From NCBI RefSeq assembly GCF_004123675.1, contig NZ_CP035417.1:1107501-1171500 (forward strand): a stretch of 64,000 nt of DNA. Reading direction: 5' to 3'. Every line of letters starts with the position of its first letter. The stretch's first letter is position 1. The stretch is from Leisingera sp. NJS204 (lineage in GTDB: Bacteria; Pseudomonadota; Alphaproteobacteria; Rhodobacterales; Rhodobacteraceae). The notes beneath the pieces were generated by a model. It saw only the letters and a list, made by a program, of their open reading frames with translations, did no database searches and was not told the DNA's origin. The translations under genes were made by a program, and so were the position numbers. This document shows positions 16,486 to 25,143 of the stretch, one piece after another.

Positions 16486-17871
16486 ATGCTCCGGCCCGTT
16501 CAGCATGGCAGCGGGTAAAAGGATTTCATCAATGCTGTCCCCAGGCAGGCTGCCCTGCTCTTCCAGTACCGCACGAATGCTGCGGCCGGAGGCTAGTGCG
16601 TCCTTGGCCATTCTGGCAGCGGCGTCGTAGCCCAGATGCGGAGCCAGAGCGGTGGCCAGCACCTGGCTATTGTCCAGCAGGGCGGCGCAGCGGTCCTCGT
16701 TGGCGGTGATCCCCGAAACGCATTTCACGGTCAGCACGTCAACTGCGTTTCTCAGTATACGTATGGATTCTAGCAGGTTATAGGCCACCACCGGTTCCAT
16801 CGCATTCAACTGCAGCTGGCCTGCTTCGGCTGCCATTGTGATGGTCAGGTCATTACCGATCACCTGGAAGCAGACTTGATTGACAACCTCGGGGATCACC
16901 GGATTGACCTTGCCTGGCATGATCGACGATCCCGCCTGCACCGCGGGAAGAGTGATCTCGCCAAAACCCGCACGCGGACCGGAGGACAACAGCCGCAGGT
17001 CGTTGCAGATTTTCGAAAGCTTTACCGCCACCCGCTTCAGGATACCCGAGTAGGCAACAAAGGCGCCGAGGTCAGAGGATGCCTCGATCAGATTGCCTGC
17101 CTGTTTCAGGTCAAAACCGGACAGAACTGACAGATATTGCAGCGCCAGCGGCGCATAGCCAGGTTCAGCATTCACACCGGTGCCGCCAAGGTTCACTTCG
17201 GTCAAGAGCCCGCTGATGTCGCGCAGCCGGTCGATGTCTTCGCCTACCGTGACGGCGAAGGAGGCAAACTCCATTCCCAGAGACATCGGCACCGCGTCCT
17301 GCAATTGGGTGCGCCCCACCTTGGCGATGCCGTCAAAAGCCGAAGCACGGTCCTCAAAGGCTTGCTGCAGCCTGTGCAATTCCTCGCACAGCGGCGCGGT
17401 GCTGGCGAGAACTGCAAGCCGGATTGCTGTCGGATAGACGTCATTGGTGGACTGGCCATGGTTCACGTCGTCATTGGGGTGCAGATGCGTGTAATCACCG
17501 GGCTGACGCCCCATCCAAAGCAGCGCGAGATTAGCTATAACTTCATTTGCGTTCATGTTGGTGGAGGTGCCGGCCCCGCCCTGGATCATGTCGACGCTGA
17601 AGTGTTCTTGATGCTGTCCCTGCAGGATCTCCGAACATACCGCAGTAATCGCATCTGCCTTGGCGGCACACAGGCCGCCAGTCTCAGCATTGGCGCGGGC
17701 CGCTGCAGATTTCACCATGGCCAGCGCTTGTACCAGAGCCGGAAAGTGCGAAAGCGGCACGCCGGTAATCGGAAAGTTTTGCCGGGCGCGTTCCGTCTGG
17801 ATGCCGTGCAGGCAGTCTGCCGGCAGATCAATCTGCCCGATGGAGTCCTGTTCAGCTCGTGTCTTGTGCAT
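16483..17871 (-). CDS. aspA: Aspartate ammonia-lyase
   Basis: A 462-residue member of the aspartase/fumarase superfamily. The signature GSSIMPGKVNPVIPE is present (fumarase lyase SS-loop), with earlier substrate-site motifs GAGTSTNMNANEVIAN and HPNDDVNHGQSTND. Length and the NMNANEV motif fit aspartase rather than class II fumarase. It converts aspartate to fumarate and ammonia in the cytoplasm. The start at 17871 gives the usual N-terminus (M-x-K-T-R-x-E-x-D). The frame is open upstream to 18015 through the pentanucleotide repeats, which could give an N-terminal extension. Confidence 0.88.
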   Translation of the reverse strand: MHKTRAEQDSIGQIDLPADCLHGIQTERARQNFPITGVPLSHFPALVQALAMVKSAAARANAETGGLCAAKADAITAVCSEILQGQHQEHFSVDMIQGGAGTSTNMNANEVIANLALLWMGRQPGDYTHLHPNDDVNHGQSTNDVYPTAIRLAVLASTAPLCEELHRLQQAFEDRASAFDGIAKVGRTQLQDAVPMSLGMEFASFAVTVGEDIDRLRDISGLLTEVNLGGTGVNAEPGYAPLALQYLSVLSGFDLKQAGNLIEASSDLGAFVAYSGILKRVAVKLSKICNDLRLLSSGPRAGFGEITLPAVQAGSSIMPGKVNPVIPEVVNQVCFQVIGNDLTITMAAEAGQLQLNAMEPVVAYNLLESIRILRNAVDVLTVKCVSGITANEDRCAALLDNSQVLATALAPHLGYDAAARMAKDALASGRSIRAVLEEQGSLPGDSIDEILLPAAMLNGPEH

Positions 17872-17880
17872 TGTCTTCTG

Positions 17881-17915
17881 TCCTGTCCTGTCCTGTCCTG
17901 TCCTGTCCTGTCCTG
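17881..17915 (-). repeat. (CAGGA)7 tandem repeat in the aspA ribosome-binding region
   Basis: Seven perfect copies of TCCTG on the forward strand, read as CAGGA on the aspA strand, end 9 bases before the aspA ATG. Each unit contains AGGA, so the tract is a chain of Shine-Dalgarno-like sites. The repeat is also inside an open frame in phase with aspA. Copy-number change by slippage (5 bases each) would alter spacing and the frame of any upstream start. Confidence 0.9.
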
Positions 17916-18162
17916 TCGCAGGGAGCGTTTCCCAAGGCCATAGACAGACCCGCAACCACACCAAAGATGCACTTTCCGTTGCAAGGCTTAGGGGCAGGCA
18001 AAGCAGAAGAAGCATCTCCTTTTGAGCAAGGTAAGTTCATGCTTTTGCGAGGATTTTGAAGGTTAGGCAAAGACTAACATTTGCTGAGGGAGTCAATTCT
18101 TAAAGCAGGCCCCCGACCTTCCTATGCTGGATCAAACGACACGCGGCAGAGGGGAGGCGCAA

Positions 18163-19254
18163 GTGCCCGGAAACAAGACAGATGCGATTGATGTGCGTAA
18201 CGCAGTCAAACGCTATGGGGATTTCACCGCTCTCAAGCGGATTTCTCTCACCATCAAGGACAACGAGTTTTTTACCCTGCTGGGCCCCTCCGGCTGCGGC
18301 AAGACCACCCTGCTGAGGATGATCGCCGGCTTCGAGGATGTGACCGAGGGTGAGATCCTGCTTTATGGCGACGAAATCGAAAAGCTGCCGCCGCATCAGC
18401 GGCCGGTGAACACCGTGTTCCAGAACTATGCGCTGTTCCCGCATATGACGATCCTGGACAACGTGGCCTTTGGCCTGGAGATGCGCGGCAAATCCAAAGC
18501 CGACGCCCGCAAACGTGCGGGTGAGATGCTGGAGCTGGTCCAGCTGTCGCAATTCGCTGCACGCAAACCGTCTCAGCTCTCAGGCGGCCAGCAGCAGCGT
18601 GTGGCGCTGGCGCGTGCGCTGGCGCCACAACCGAAAGTCCTGCTGCTGGATGAGCCGCTGTCGGCACTCGACCTGAAGCTCAGGAAGGCCATGCAGCTGG
18701 AGCTGAAACACCTGCAGCGGGAGACCGGGATCACCTTCATCTTCGTGACCCACGATCAGGAGGAAGCGCTCACCATGTCCGACCGCATCGCGGTGATGTC
18801 GGCGGGTGAGCTGCAGCAGCTGGGCACGCCGACCGAGATATATGAACAGCCGCGCAATATGTTCGTGGCAGACTTCATCGGCGAAACCAACCTGTTGGAG
18901 GTCTCCGTCGATCAGGTGATGAACGGCCGCGCGACTTGCCACCTGGGCGGCGGTCACGCGCTGACCTGCAATTCGGTGGACGGTATCGGCGCGGGCGCCA
19001 AGGTGCATATGTCGGTGCGGCCCGAGCGGCTGTTCATGTCCGACGCGCCGGTGGAGGCCGAGAGCCTCAAGGGCCGGGTGGCCGAGAACATCTTTGTCGG
19101 CACCGACATCAGCACGCTGGTCGATCTGGCCGAGGGGCCGCAATTCATCGTGCGCACCTCCAATTCCGACCGCGGCAACAAGCGGATCTTCGAGCCGGGC
19201 AGCGAGATTTTCGTCAACATGGAGCTGGGGGCCGGGCGCCTCCTGATGGACTGA
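18163..19254 (+). CDS. potA: ABC transporter ATPase, polyamine-type (PotA-like)
   Basis: A 363-residue protein; GTG 18163 lies 5 bases after GGGGAGG (18151-18157). An ATG at 18124 would add 13 residues without a ribosome-binding site. It has Walker A GPSGCGKTT, Q-loop QNYALFPHM, signature LSGGQQQR, Walker B LLLDEP and the H-loop THDQEEA. A C-terminal TOBE-type domain (HMSVRPERLFM) follows, as in PotA. It energises the permeases that follow; its stop overlaps the next start (ATGA). Confidence 0.92.
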   Translation: MPGNKTDAIDVRNAVKRYGDFTALKRISLTIKDNEFFTLLGPSGCGKTTLLRMIAGFEDVTEGEILLYGDEIEKLPPHQRPVNTVFQNYALFPHMTILDNVAFGLEMRGKSKADARKRAGEMLELVQLSQFAARKPSQLSGGQQQRVALARALAPQPKVLLLDEPLSALDLKLRKAMQLELKHLQRETGITFIFVTHDQEEALTMSDRIAVMSAGELQQLGTPTEIYEQPRNMFVADFIGETNLLEVSVDQVMNGRATCHLGGGHALTCNSVDGIGAGAKVHMSVRPERLFMSDAPVEAESLKGRVAENIFVGTDISTLVDLAEGPQFIVRTSNSDRGNKRIFEPGSEIFVNMELGAGRLLMD

Positions 19255-20183
19255 TGGCAGCAGGCGCAGCAAGCGGCGGCTCAGCCCGCGCAGACACGTA
19301 TAAGGACGCCCGCGGCTGGCTGCTGCTGCCGTCCTGGGCGGTGCTCGGAATCTTTGTGCTGGGTCCCGTCTGCATGATGCTGATCTATTCCTTCCTGACC
19401 AAGGAATTCCGCGGCGGGGTGATCTGGGAGTTCTCCCTGGCGGCCTATGACCAGTTCTTCTTTGACCGCGGGCTGTTCGGGGATGAACCGCCCAGCATCG
19501 AATGGACCTATATCACCATCTTCTGGCGCTCGATCTGGCAGGCCGGGGCGGCGACGCTGCTGAGCCTTCTGATCGGATTCCCCACCGCCTATTTCATCGC
19601 CACACGGCCCGAAAACGTGCGCCCCGTCTGGGTGTTCCTGATCACCATTCCCTATTGGGTGAACCTGCTGATCCGTACCGTCAGCATGAAGTTCCTGCTG
19701 CGCGACCAGGGTCCGCTCAATGACTTCCTGATCGGCACCGGGCTGATCGACAGCCCCATCCACATCGTCAACACAAACTTTGCGGTGCAGCTGGGCCTGT
19801 TCTATTCCTATCTGCCGTTCATGGTGCTGCCGGTCTATGCGGCGGTGGAGCGCTACAACTTCTCGCTCAGCGAGGCGGCGGCGGATCTCTATGCCAGCAA
19901 ATGGACCACCCTGCGCCGGATCGTGCTGCCTGCGGTGAAACCGGGCGTGGTGGCGGGCTGCATCCTGGTGTTTGTGCCCTCGATGGGCTCCTTCCTGGCA
20001 CCTGATCTGCTGGGCGGTGCCAAGAACTTCATGATCGGGTCGCTGATCGAAGAGCAGTTCAAGGGCAATGCTGGCAACTGGCCGTTCGGCGCTGCCGCGT
20101 CGATGATCCTGCTGACCATAGTGCTGATCATCCTGATATTCTCCGCCCGCCAGCAGGCCAAAACAGACAAGACCGGGGGCTGA
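19254..20183 (+). CDS. potB: ABC permease, polyamine-type (PotB-like)
   Basis: A 309-residue inner-membrane permease with about six helices. It carries the cytoplasmic EAA loop (LSEAAADLYASKWTTLRRIVLPAVKPGV) that contacts the ATPase. The start at 19254 overlaps the PotA stop. A long loop between the first two helices (residues about 45-85) is typical of the PotB/PotH group. It forms the translocation path with the next gene. Confidence 0.9.
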   Translation: MAAGAASGGSARADTYKDARGWLLLPSWAVLGIFVLGPVCMMLIYSFLTKEFRGGVIWEFSLAAYDQFFFDRGLFGDEPPSIEWTYITIFWRSIWQAGAATLLSLLIGFPTAYFIATRPENVRPVWVFLITIPYWVNLLIRTVSMKFLLRDQGPLNDFLIGTGLIDSPIHIVNTNFAVQLGLFYSYLPFMVLPVYAAVERYNFSLSEAAADLYASKWTTLRRIVLPAVKPGVVAGCILVFVPSMGSFLAPDLLGGAKNFMIGSLIEEQFKGNAGNWPFGAAASMILLTIVLIILIFSARQQAKTDKTGG

Positions 20184-20186
20184 GCC

Positions 20187-20996
20187 ATGGCGCATGTGAA
20201 TGAAAATATCAAATCCTACAAGGGTTTCCGCTCCATCACACTCCTGTGCCTGGCGGTCCTTTATGCGCCGCTGGTGATCGTCACCATCTACAGCTTCAAC
20301 GCCTCCCAATCGATCACCAACTGGGAAGGGATCTCCTTGCGCTGGTACGCCGATGTCTTCACCGGGCCGGAAAGCGAGAAGTTCAAGGTTGCGGCCTTCA
20401 ACAGTTTCACCATCGCAATCATCGCTGCCACTGCCAGCACAACAATTGCGACCCTGGCGGCGACTGCGATGGTCCGCGGCGGCAACTTCAAGCTGCGCAC
20501 GGTGTCTTTCGGGCTGATTTCACTGCCTTTGATGGTGCCGGAGATCGTGACAGCGGTTGCCACGCTGATCTTCTTCAACGCGATCGGCTTCACCCGCGGC
20601 TACATGACCATTCTGGTCGCCCATATCGCTTTCTGCATTCCCTTTGCCTATCTGCCGATCTCGGCCCGGATGCAGGGGATCGAGGACAGCTTTGAACAGG
20701 CGGCGATGGACCTTTATGCGACCAAGCGGCAGGCCTTCACCAAGATCCTGATGCCGCTGATGGCACCGGGCATCGTCTCCGGCTTCCTCTTGGCCTTCAT
20801 CGTCTCGCTCGACGACTTCATTATCACCAACTTCGTCAAGGGCGCGGGTGTCGAGACCCTGCCAACCGCGATCTTCGGCTCGGTCAAGCAGGGCATCAAA
20901 CCCAACATCATGGCGATCTCGACCATGCTGCTGAGCGTCTCAATCGTAATGGTCACCATCAGCTACTTCGTCAGCAAATCCGACAATACAAAATGA
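20187..20996 (+). CDS. potC: ABC permease, polyamine-type (PotC-like)
   Basis: A 269-residue permease with about six helices. The EAA-type loop ([28 protein letters not shown]) and the motif [13 protein letters not shown] are typical of PotC/PotI. The start is three bases after the PotB stop. It pairs with PotB in the membrane. Confidence 0.92.
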   Translation: MAHVNENIKSYKGFRSITLLCLAVLYAPLVIVTIYSFNASQSITNWEGISLRWYADVFTGPESEKFKVAAFNSFTIAIIAATASTTIATLAATAMVRGGNFKLRTVSFGLISLPLMVPEIVTAVATLIFFNAIGFTRGYMTILVAHIAFCIPFAYLPISARMQGIEDSFEQAAMDLYATKRQAFTKILMPLMAPGIVSGFLLAFIVSLDDFIITNFVKGAGVETLPTAIFGSVKQGIKPNIMAISTMLLSVSIVMVTISYFVSKSDNTK

Positions 20997-21016
20997 TCCA
21001 ACTTGGAGGGAAACAC

Positions 21017-22054
21017 ATGAAAAACCTGCTGAAAACCAGCGCCGCAGCTCTTGCTCTGAGTGTTGCAGCCAACGCCGCCGCCGCCGAGGGCAAACTGGTC
21101 CTCTATCATTGGTTCGAATACATGCCGCAGGAGGTGCTCGACAAGTTCACCGCCGAGACCGGCATCGAGGTGACAATGGACACCTACGATTCCAATGAAT
21201 CCATGCTGGCGACGCTGAAGGCCGGCGGCATGGGCACCTATGACTTGGCAGTGCCGGGCGACTACATGGTCAGCATCATGGCGGGCGAGGGCCTTTTGGA
21301 CACCATTGCCGATGGCGAACTGGCAAACAAAGGCAACATCGTGCCGGAATGGGCCGACCCCAGCTTTGACCCGGGCCGCGCTTCCTCGATCCCCTACCAG
21401 TGGGGCTCCACCTCCTTTGCGGTGAACCGCGACGCCTACAGCGGCGACATCCAGACCACTGCCATTCTATTTGAGCCCCCGGCAGAGCTGTCGGGCAAGA
21501 TCAACATGCTGGACAGCCAGGGGGAGGTGATGGCGATGGCCTCGCTGCATCTGGGCATTCCGCAATGCTCCACCGACCGCGAGCAGCTGAAAGCGCTGAA
21601 TACCATGCTGCAGGACGCCAAGCAGCATTGGGCATCCTTCAACTCGGATACTGCCAAGGAAGTGCTGGTGTCAGGGGATGCGGCTGTCGGGCAGATCTAC
21701 GATGGTTTTGCCGCCAAGGCGCGTGAGGAAGGCGCCAATGTGGAATACGCCTATCCGACCCAGGGCTATGTTGCCTGGATGGACAATGTGGTGCTGCTGA
21801 AGGATGCGCCCAACAGGGATAATGCGCTGAAGTTCATGGACTTCTTGCTGGAACCTGAAAACATCGCAGCAGTCACCAACTACGCGCAATACAATGCCGG
21901 GGTGACCGGCGTCGCGGAGCACCTTGATCCGGCACTGGCTGCCCAGCCGGAAAAGAACCCTCATGCTGATGCGGGCGATGGGGTTTTCATCGAGGTCTGC
22001 AATCAGGAGACACAGGCTGTCTATGACCAGATTTGGACCAACCTTAAGAAGTAA
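21017..22054 (+). CDS. potD: Periplasmic polyamine-type binding protein (PotD-like)
   Basis: A 345-residue protein with ribosome-binding site GGAGGG and a signal peptide ending at NAAAAEG. The mature protein starts KLVLYHWFEYMPQEVLDKFTAETGI, a PotD-type lobe start, with later WGSTSFAVNRD and MDNVVLLKDAPN. It delivers the ligand to the permeases. The nearby aldehyde dehydrogenase, RidA and TMADH-like enzyme suggest a cationic amine or betaine rather than necessarily spermidine. Confidence 0.9.
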   Translation: MKNLLKTSAAALALSVAANAAAAEGKLVLYHWFEYMPQEVLDKFTAETGIEVTMDTYDSNESMLATLKAGGMGTYDLAVPGDYMVSIMAGEGLLDTIADGELANKGNIVPEWADPSFDPGRASSIPYQWGSTSFAVNRDAYSGDIQTTAILFEPPAELSGKINMLDSQGEVMAMASLHLGIPQCSTDREQLKALNTMLQDAKQHWASFNSDTAKEVLVSGDAAVGQIYDGFAAKAREEGANVEYAYPTQGYVAWMDNVVLLKDAPNRDNALKFMDFLLEPENIAAVTNYAQYNAGVTGVAEHLDPALAAQPEKNPHADAGDGVFIEVCNQETQAVYDQIWTNLKK

Positions 22055-22088
22055 GAACCTTACCTGATTTCCCCACAGGGCAAGCTGT

Positions 22089-22119
22089 CCCGGGCATCAA
22101 TTGCCCGGGCATTTATTTT
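22089..22119 (+). terminator. Intrinsic terminator of the polyamine-type transporter operon
   Basis: Stem CCCGGGCA (22089-22096) and TGCCCGGG (22102-22109) with a 5-base loop, followed by CATTTATTTT. It begins 35 bases after the potD-like stop. Confidence 0.85.
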
Positions 22120-22763
22120 GGTTGCGAAACTCTGACCGGGGCCGCCAATGACAAAAATTTTTGGCAAGCGTTGCGAGCTTAAATAAACTTACTCAGCGCT
22201 GAAAAGGCGAGTGAAACAAGGAATACAGATCAGAGACCCATAGCAGCCATTGGCGCAGACGCAGCGAATAGGGGCGGTTTTTTTGTGCCCAGATACCAAA
22301 ACCTCATTGAATTTTCTTGGTTAAGACGGACTGGACTTGCCGGAGAACGGCCTGCAGGTGTCGGAAGGCGGATTTACGTTTGTCGCATGCGAGGCTAAGT
22401 TGTTGAAATTAAACAACCCAGAACGCGGCCAAGACGTAGTTCTGCTGTCGGACGTCAGTGACTGTGGCGTTCCACGTGACATGACCTAAACGTTTCAATA
22501 GGTCATTTTAGGCTGGTGATATGAGAAAACGGCCTCGGATTTCTTCCGGGGCCGTTGGCAAGTCTGACAAGGACAGACGAATGAGATGGCGCTGGGCTGA
22601 AGACATTATCAGGCTTTGATGCGAGGGGCGGAAGGACGAAGCCGCTATTGCGGCAATGGCGTTTGTGGCTGGCGTTACGAGCCGACCCTTATGGCGCATA
22701 TTTTGTGATCTTGCTGACCTGTTCGACGATTGGGGTTTCTCAATCTGATGACAGGAGGTTCCA
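22120..22763. other. No intact gene; start of the IS/prophage graveyard
   Basis: About 640 bases with lower GC than the flanks and stops in all frames. It holds an inverted repeat ATGACCTA (22481-22488) / TAGGTCAT (22499-22506) and short open frames without recognisable motifs. I assign nothing here. Confidence 0.5.
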
Positions 22764-22830
22764 ATGACAGAGGAGAAGAGGAGCCCGCTGCGTGCGCGGA
22801 TGATAGAAGACATGCGCATTCGTGGAAACC
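22764..22830 (+). pseudogene. N-terminal fragment of a tyrosine recombinase/integrase
   Basis: ATG 22764 opens MTEEKRSPLRARMIEDMRIR, the typical start of tyrosine recombinases of mobile elements (S-P-L-R-x-R-M-I-E-D-M). After GN the sequence changes abruptly into an IS110-type transposase tail on the opposite strand. Only about 22 codons remain, so it is non-functional. Confidence 0.6.
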
Positions 22831-22985
22831 CAATGATGAGCAGCTTTCTGATATATCGTTTAAGCTTCTTGGTGATCCGTTCGAGACGATCTTTGCCTCC
22901 ACTGGACGTGTTGAGCGGCGTTAGGCCCAGCCAAGCCGCCAAATCGCGTCCGGTCTCGAACTGTTTGTATCGCCGATGGTGACGG
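22831..22985 (-). pseudogene. IS110-family transposase fragment
   Basis: The complement encodes AAWLGLTPLNTSSGGKDRLE followed by RITKKLKRYIRKLLIIG, which matches the C-terminal domain of IS110/IS1111 transposases (A-A-W-L-G-L-x-P...S-G-G-K-x-R-L-x-R-I). No N-terminal RuvC-like part is present, and both sides join unrelated sequence. It is a remnant lying inside the broken integrase. Confidence 0.7.
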
Positions 22986-23163
22986 CGATATTCTCCAAGG
23001 CCGTGCTTTCGAGGCGCTGGGAGAAGCTCTACACACCGTTTTACCTGCTAAGTGGTGGAAAGCCGTCAGCATTGTTTATGAAACTGCTCGCCACCGGCTA
23101 TCAACTTTGGATGCTATCGAACAAAGTGAACCCAAGCTGTTTGGGGGGCGCTCAACCCAGTAG
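22966..23163 (+). pseudogene. C-terminal fragment of an unrecognised protein
   Basis: One frame reads GDGDILQGRAFEALGEALHT, then VLPAKWWKAVSIVYETARHR, and ends LFGGRSTQ before TAG (23161-23163). Composition and codon use look like real protein, but no start is present because the sequence joins the IS110 fragment upstream. I do not recognise the family. Confidence 0.4.
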
Positions 23164-23231
23164 TAAGATCAATCCAAGCGAACGAATCCTCTCTAAGCTA
23201 TATTGTGTACTTTGACGGTTTGTCTTAAACA

Positions 23232-23401
23232 ATGGTCATGGACAACCGAAAGTTGCCTTTGATCAACGGCATAGAGCACGCGGGGCAGGCTCTCAAGCAG
23301 CACAGGAAGGCAGTGGGCATGACGCAATTGGAACTAGCGCGCCTGTCCAATGTTGCTCAGTCTTCGATATCTGACATCGAGACGGGGACAGTGACACCTA
23401 G
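23232..23401 (+). pseudogene. Helix-turn-helix (XRE-type) N-terminus cut by an IS5-family element
   Basis: From ATG 23232 (or 23238) the frame encodes an XRE helix-turn-helix: LKQHRKAVGMTQLELARLSN followed by VAQSSISDIETGTVTP. It then enters the IS. If the IS and one CTAG copy are removed, it continues in frame as SLIEQDIRTIDISEVKR into the cytosine methyltransferase sequence at 24255. It may therefore be the start of one helix-turn-helix/methyltransferase protein, but the joined frame lacks methyltransferase motif I. Confidence 0.6.
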
Positions 23402-24250
23402 GTCATGTTGACAAAAGGCGGAACCATAGGCGGATTGACGTGATGTCGATGAAACCCAGAAAACTCTCAGCAGTTTTGTCATAACGGGTTGCGACACGGC
23501 GCGCGTTCTTGAGCTTGTTGAAGCACCGTTCGACCATATTGCGCAGCCGGTAAAGCGTATGATCCACTCCAACACGCATCTTGCGGGTCTTTCGCATCGG
23601 GATTTGCGGCTGGATAATGCGCTCGTTCATGTTTTCCCGAATGCGATCAGCGTCATATCCACGATCTGCCAGCAGCACTTTCGGCTCGGGCAGGTTGTCA
23701 GCCATGACAAGATCAAAGCCAAGGTAATCTGACGTTTGCCCCGGCGTGATCTCGGTTCTCATTGGCAACCCGTGCGCGTTGACGCAGAGGTGGATCTTGG
23801 TCGAAAACCCACCTCTTGAGCGGCCAAAACCCTGTTCCGGAGTCCCCCTTTTGCGCCAGCGGCTTGGTGGTGCGCGCGGATCACGGTGCTATCAACCATT
23901 TGCAGGGCGTCGGGGACGGCTCTGCTCTGGTTCAGGGCATCCAGGATATCCTCCCAAAGCCCTGCCAGGGTCCAGCGCCTGAACTGGCGGTAAACGCTGG
24001 ACCATTTGCCGAACTCCTCAGGTAGGTCCCGCCACGGGGACCCGGTTCTGGATATCCAGAAAATCCCATCCAGAACAAGGCGGTGGTTGGCCGGTTTGCG
24101 CCCGTTTGCAGCGCGGATAGCGAGGATGAAGTGTTCAAAAAACGCCCATTCCTCATCCGTCATCAGATCTCGTGCCAAGCTGGTCTCCATCGAAGATACC
24201 AGCTTGAATCACGCCTGCGGTGCGTTGTGAATCCCTTTTGTCAACACCGC
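23402..24250 (-). mobile_element. IS5-family insertion sequence (element C)
   Basis: 849 bases bounded by inverted repeats (GTCATGTTGACAAAAGG on the left; GCGGTGTTGACAAAAGG on the complement of the right end). It is flanked by CTAG at 23398-23401 and 24251-24254, a YTAR-type target duplication usual for IS5 relatives. It encodes a two-frame transposase on the reverse strand. Confidence 0.9.
23403..24190 (-). CDS. IS5-family transposase, two overlapping frames (element C)
   Basis: The first frame (24190 down to 23759) starts METSLARDLMTDEEWAFFEH and carries the first Asp region VDSTVIRAHHQAAGAKGG. The second frame (23768 down to 23403) continues GLPMRTEITPGQTSDYLG, the second Asp in LLADRGYDADRI, and the Glu in NMVERCFNKLKNARR. 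The switch lies near the A/G-rich stretch after AGAKGG, the usual place for programmed frameshifting in this group. All DDE residues are present when joined. Confidence 0.85.
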
Positions 24251-24254
24251 CTAG

Positions 24255-25143
24255 CCTGATTGAGCAGGACATTCGAACGATAGACATTTCGGAAGTTAAA
24301 CGGACGTTGGGGGGAGCGCCGCTGCATCTTCTTGCGGGATGCCCGCCCTGCCAAGGTTTTTCCAGTGTACGCAAGCTAAACAAAAAGGCTAGCGTTCGGG
24401 ATCCGAGAAATCAGTTGGTCGTAGAGTACTTCCGTTTTGTAGAAGAGCTGAAGCCACTTACACTGATGATGGAGAATGTTCCTGGTTTGGCCGACTACTA
24501 TCTGTTCAAACAGATAGTTAAGAAGCTCAAGGCTATGGGATATTGGATCGACGTCCAGGTAGTAAACGTAAAGAACTACGGTGTGCCACAAAGTCGACGA
24601 CGACTTGTAATGGTTGGATCTCGGCTGGGGGCGATCTCGGTTGCTGAAGGCTTTGAAGTGGAAACCACAGTACGTGATGCTATCTCTCACCTACCTACTC
24701 CGGAAGATTCGACTGATCCCATCCACAAAATTGTTGCCAAGCACAGCGATGCCATTAAGAAGCGTATTTCGCTGACACCGAAAGACGGTGGTAGTCGAAA
24801 AGACTTGCCAGCAGAATATACTTTGGACTGCCACAAAGACGAAAAGATCGGTTTCAATGATGTTTACGGCCGGTTGCGATGGGACACGATTTCCACGACT
24901 ATAACTGGTGGTTGTTTGAACCCTTCAAAAGGAAGATTCCTTCACCCAGAGCAAAACCGGGCTATCACGCCCCGTGAAGCAGCTCTTCTGCAATCCTTCC
25001 CAGAGGATTATGTCTTCCCTGCAGATGTACGGAAACAATCTTTGGCACTGATGATAGGCAACGCACTTCCACCAGCGTTTAGCTTTGCGCAGTCTGCAAA
25101 TATTGCTTCTCACCTAAGTGGGACGGAACAAATTCCGGGCTAA
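24255..25143 (+). pseudogene. DNA cytosine-5 methyltransferase lacking motif I
   Basis: Authentic sequence begins right after the IS5-family element. Catalytic motif IV is GCPPCQGFSSV with the nucleophilic Cys, motif VI ENVPGL, motif VIII QSRRR, then the target-recognition region, motif IX (WDTISTTITGG) and motif X (GNALPPAFS). Motif I (AdoMet-binding DLFxGxGG) and motifs II-III are missing. An ATG at 24220 lies inside the IS. The frame ends in TAA, part of the CTAA target of the next IS. It is unlikely to be active. Confidence 0.88.

Noticed and set aside
16483-17871. Class II fumarase
   Set aside because: Same superfamily, but the NMNANEV substrate motif and the length fit aspartase better.
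17880-17917. CRISPR-like array
   Set aside because: A simple pentanucleotide repeat without spacers. No CRISPR array or cas gene is seen anywhere in the window.
19281-20309. 342-codon reverse frame
   Set aside because: Antisense to the PotB-like gene; no recognisable protein features.
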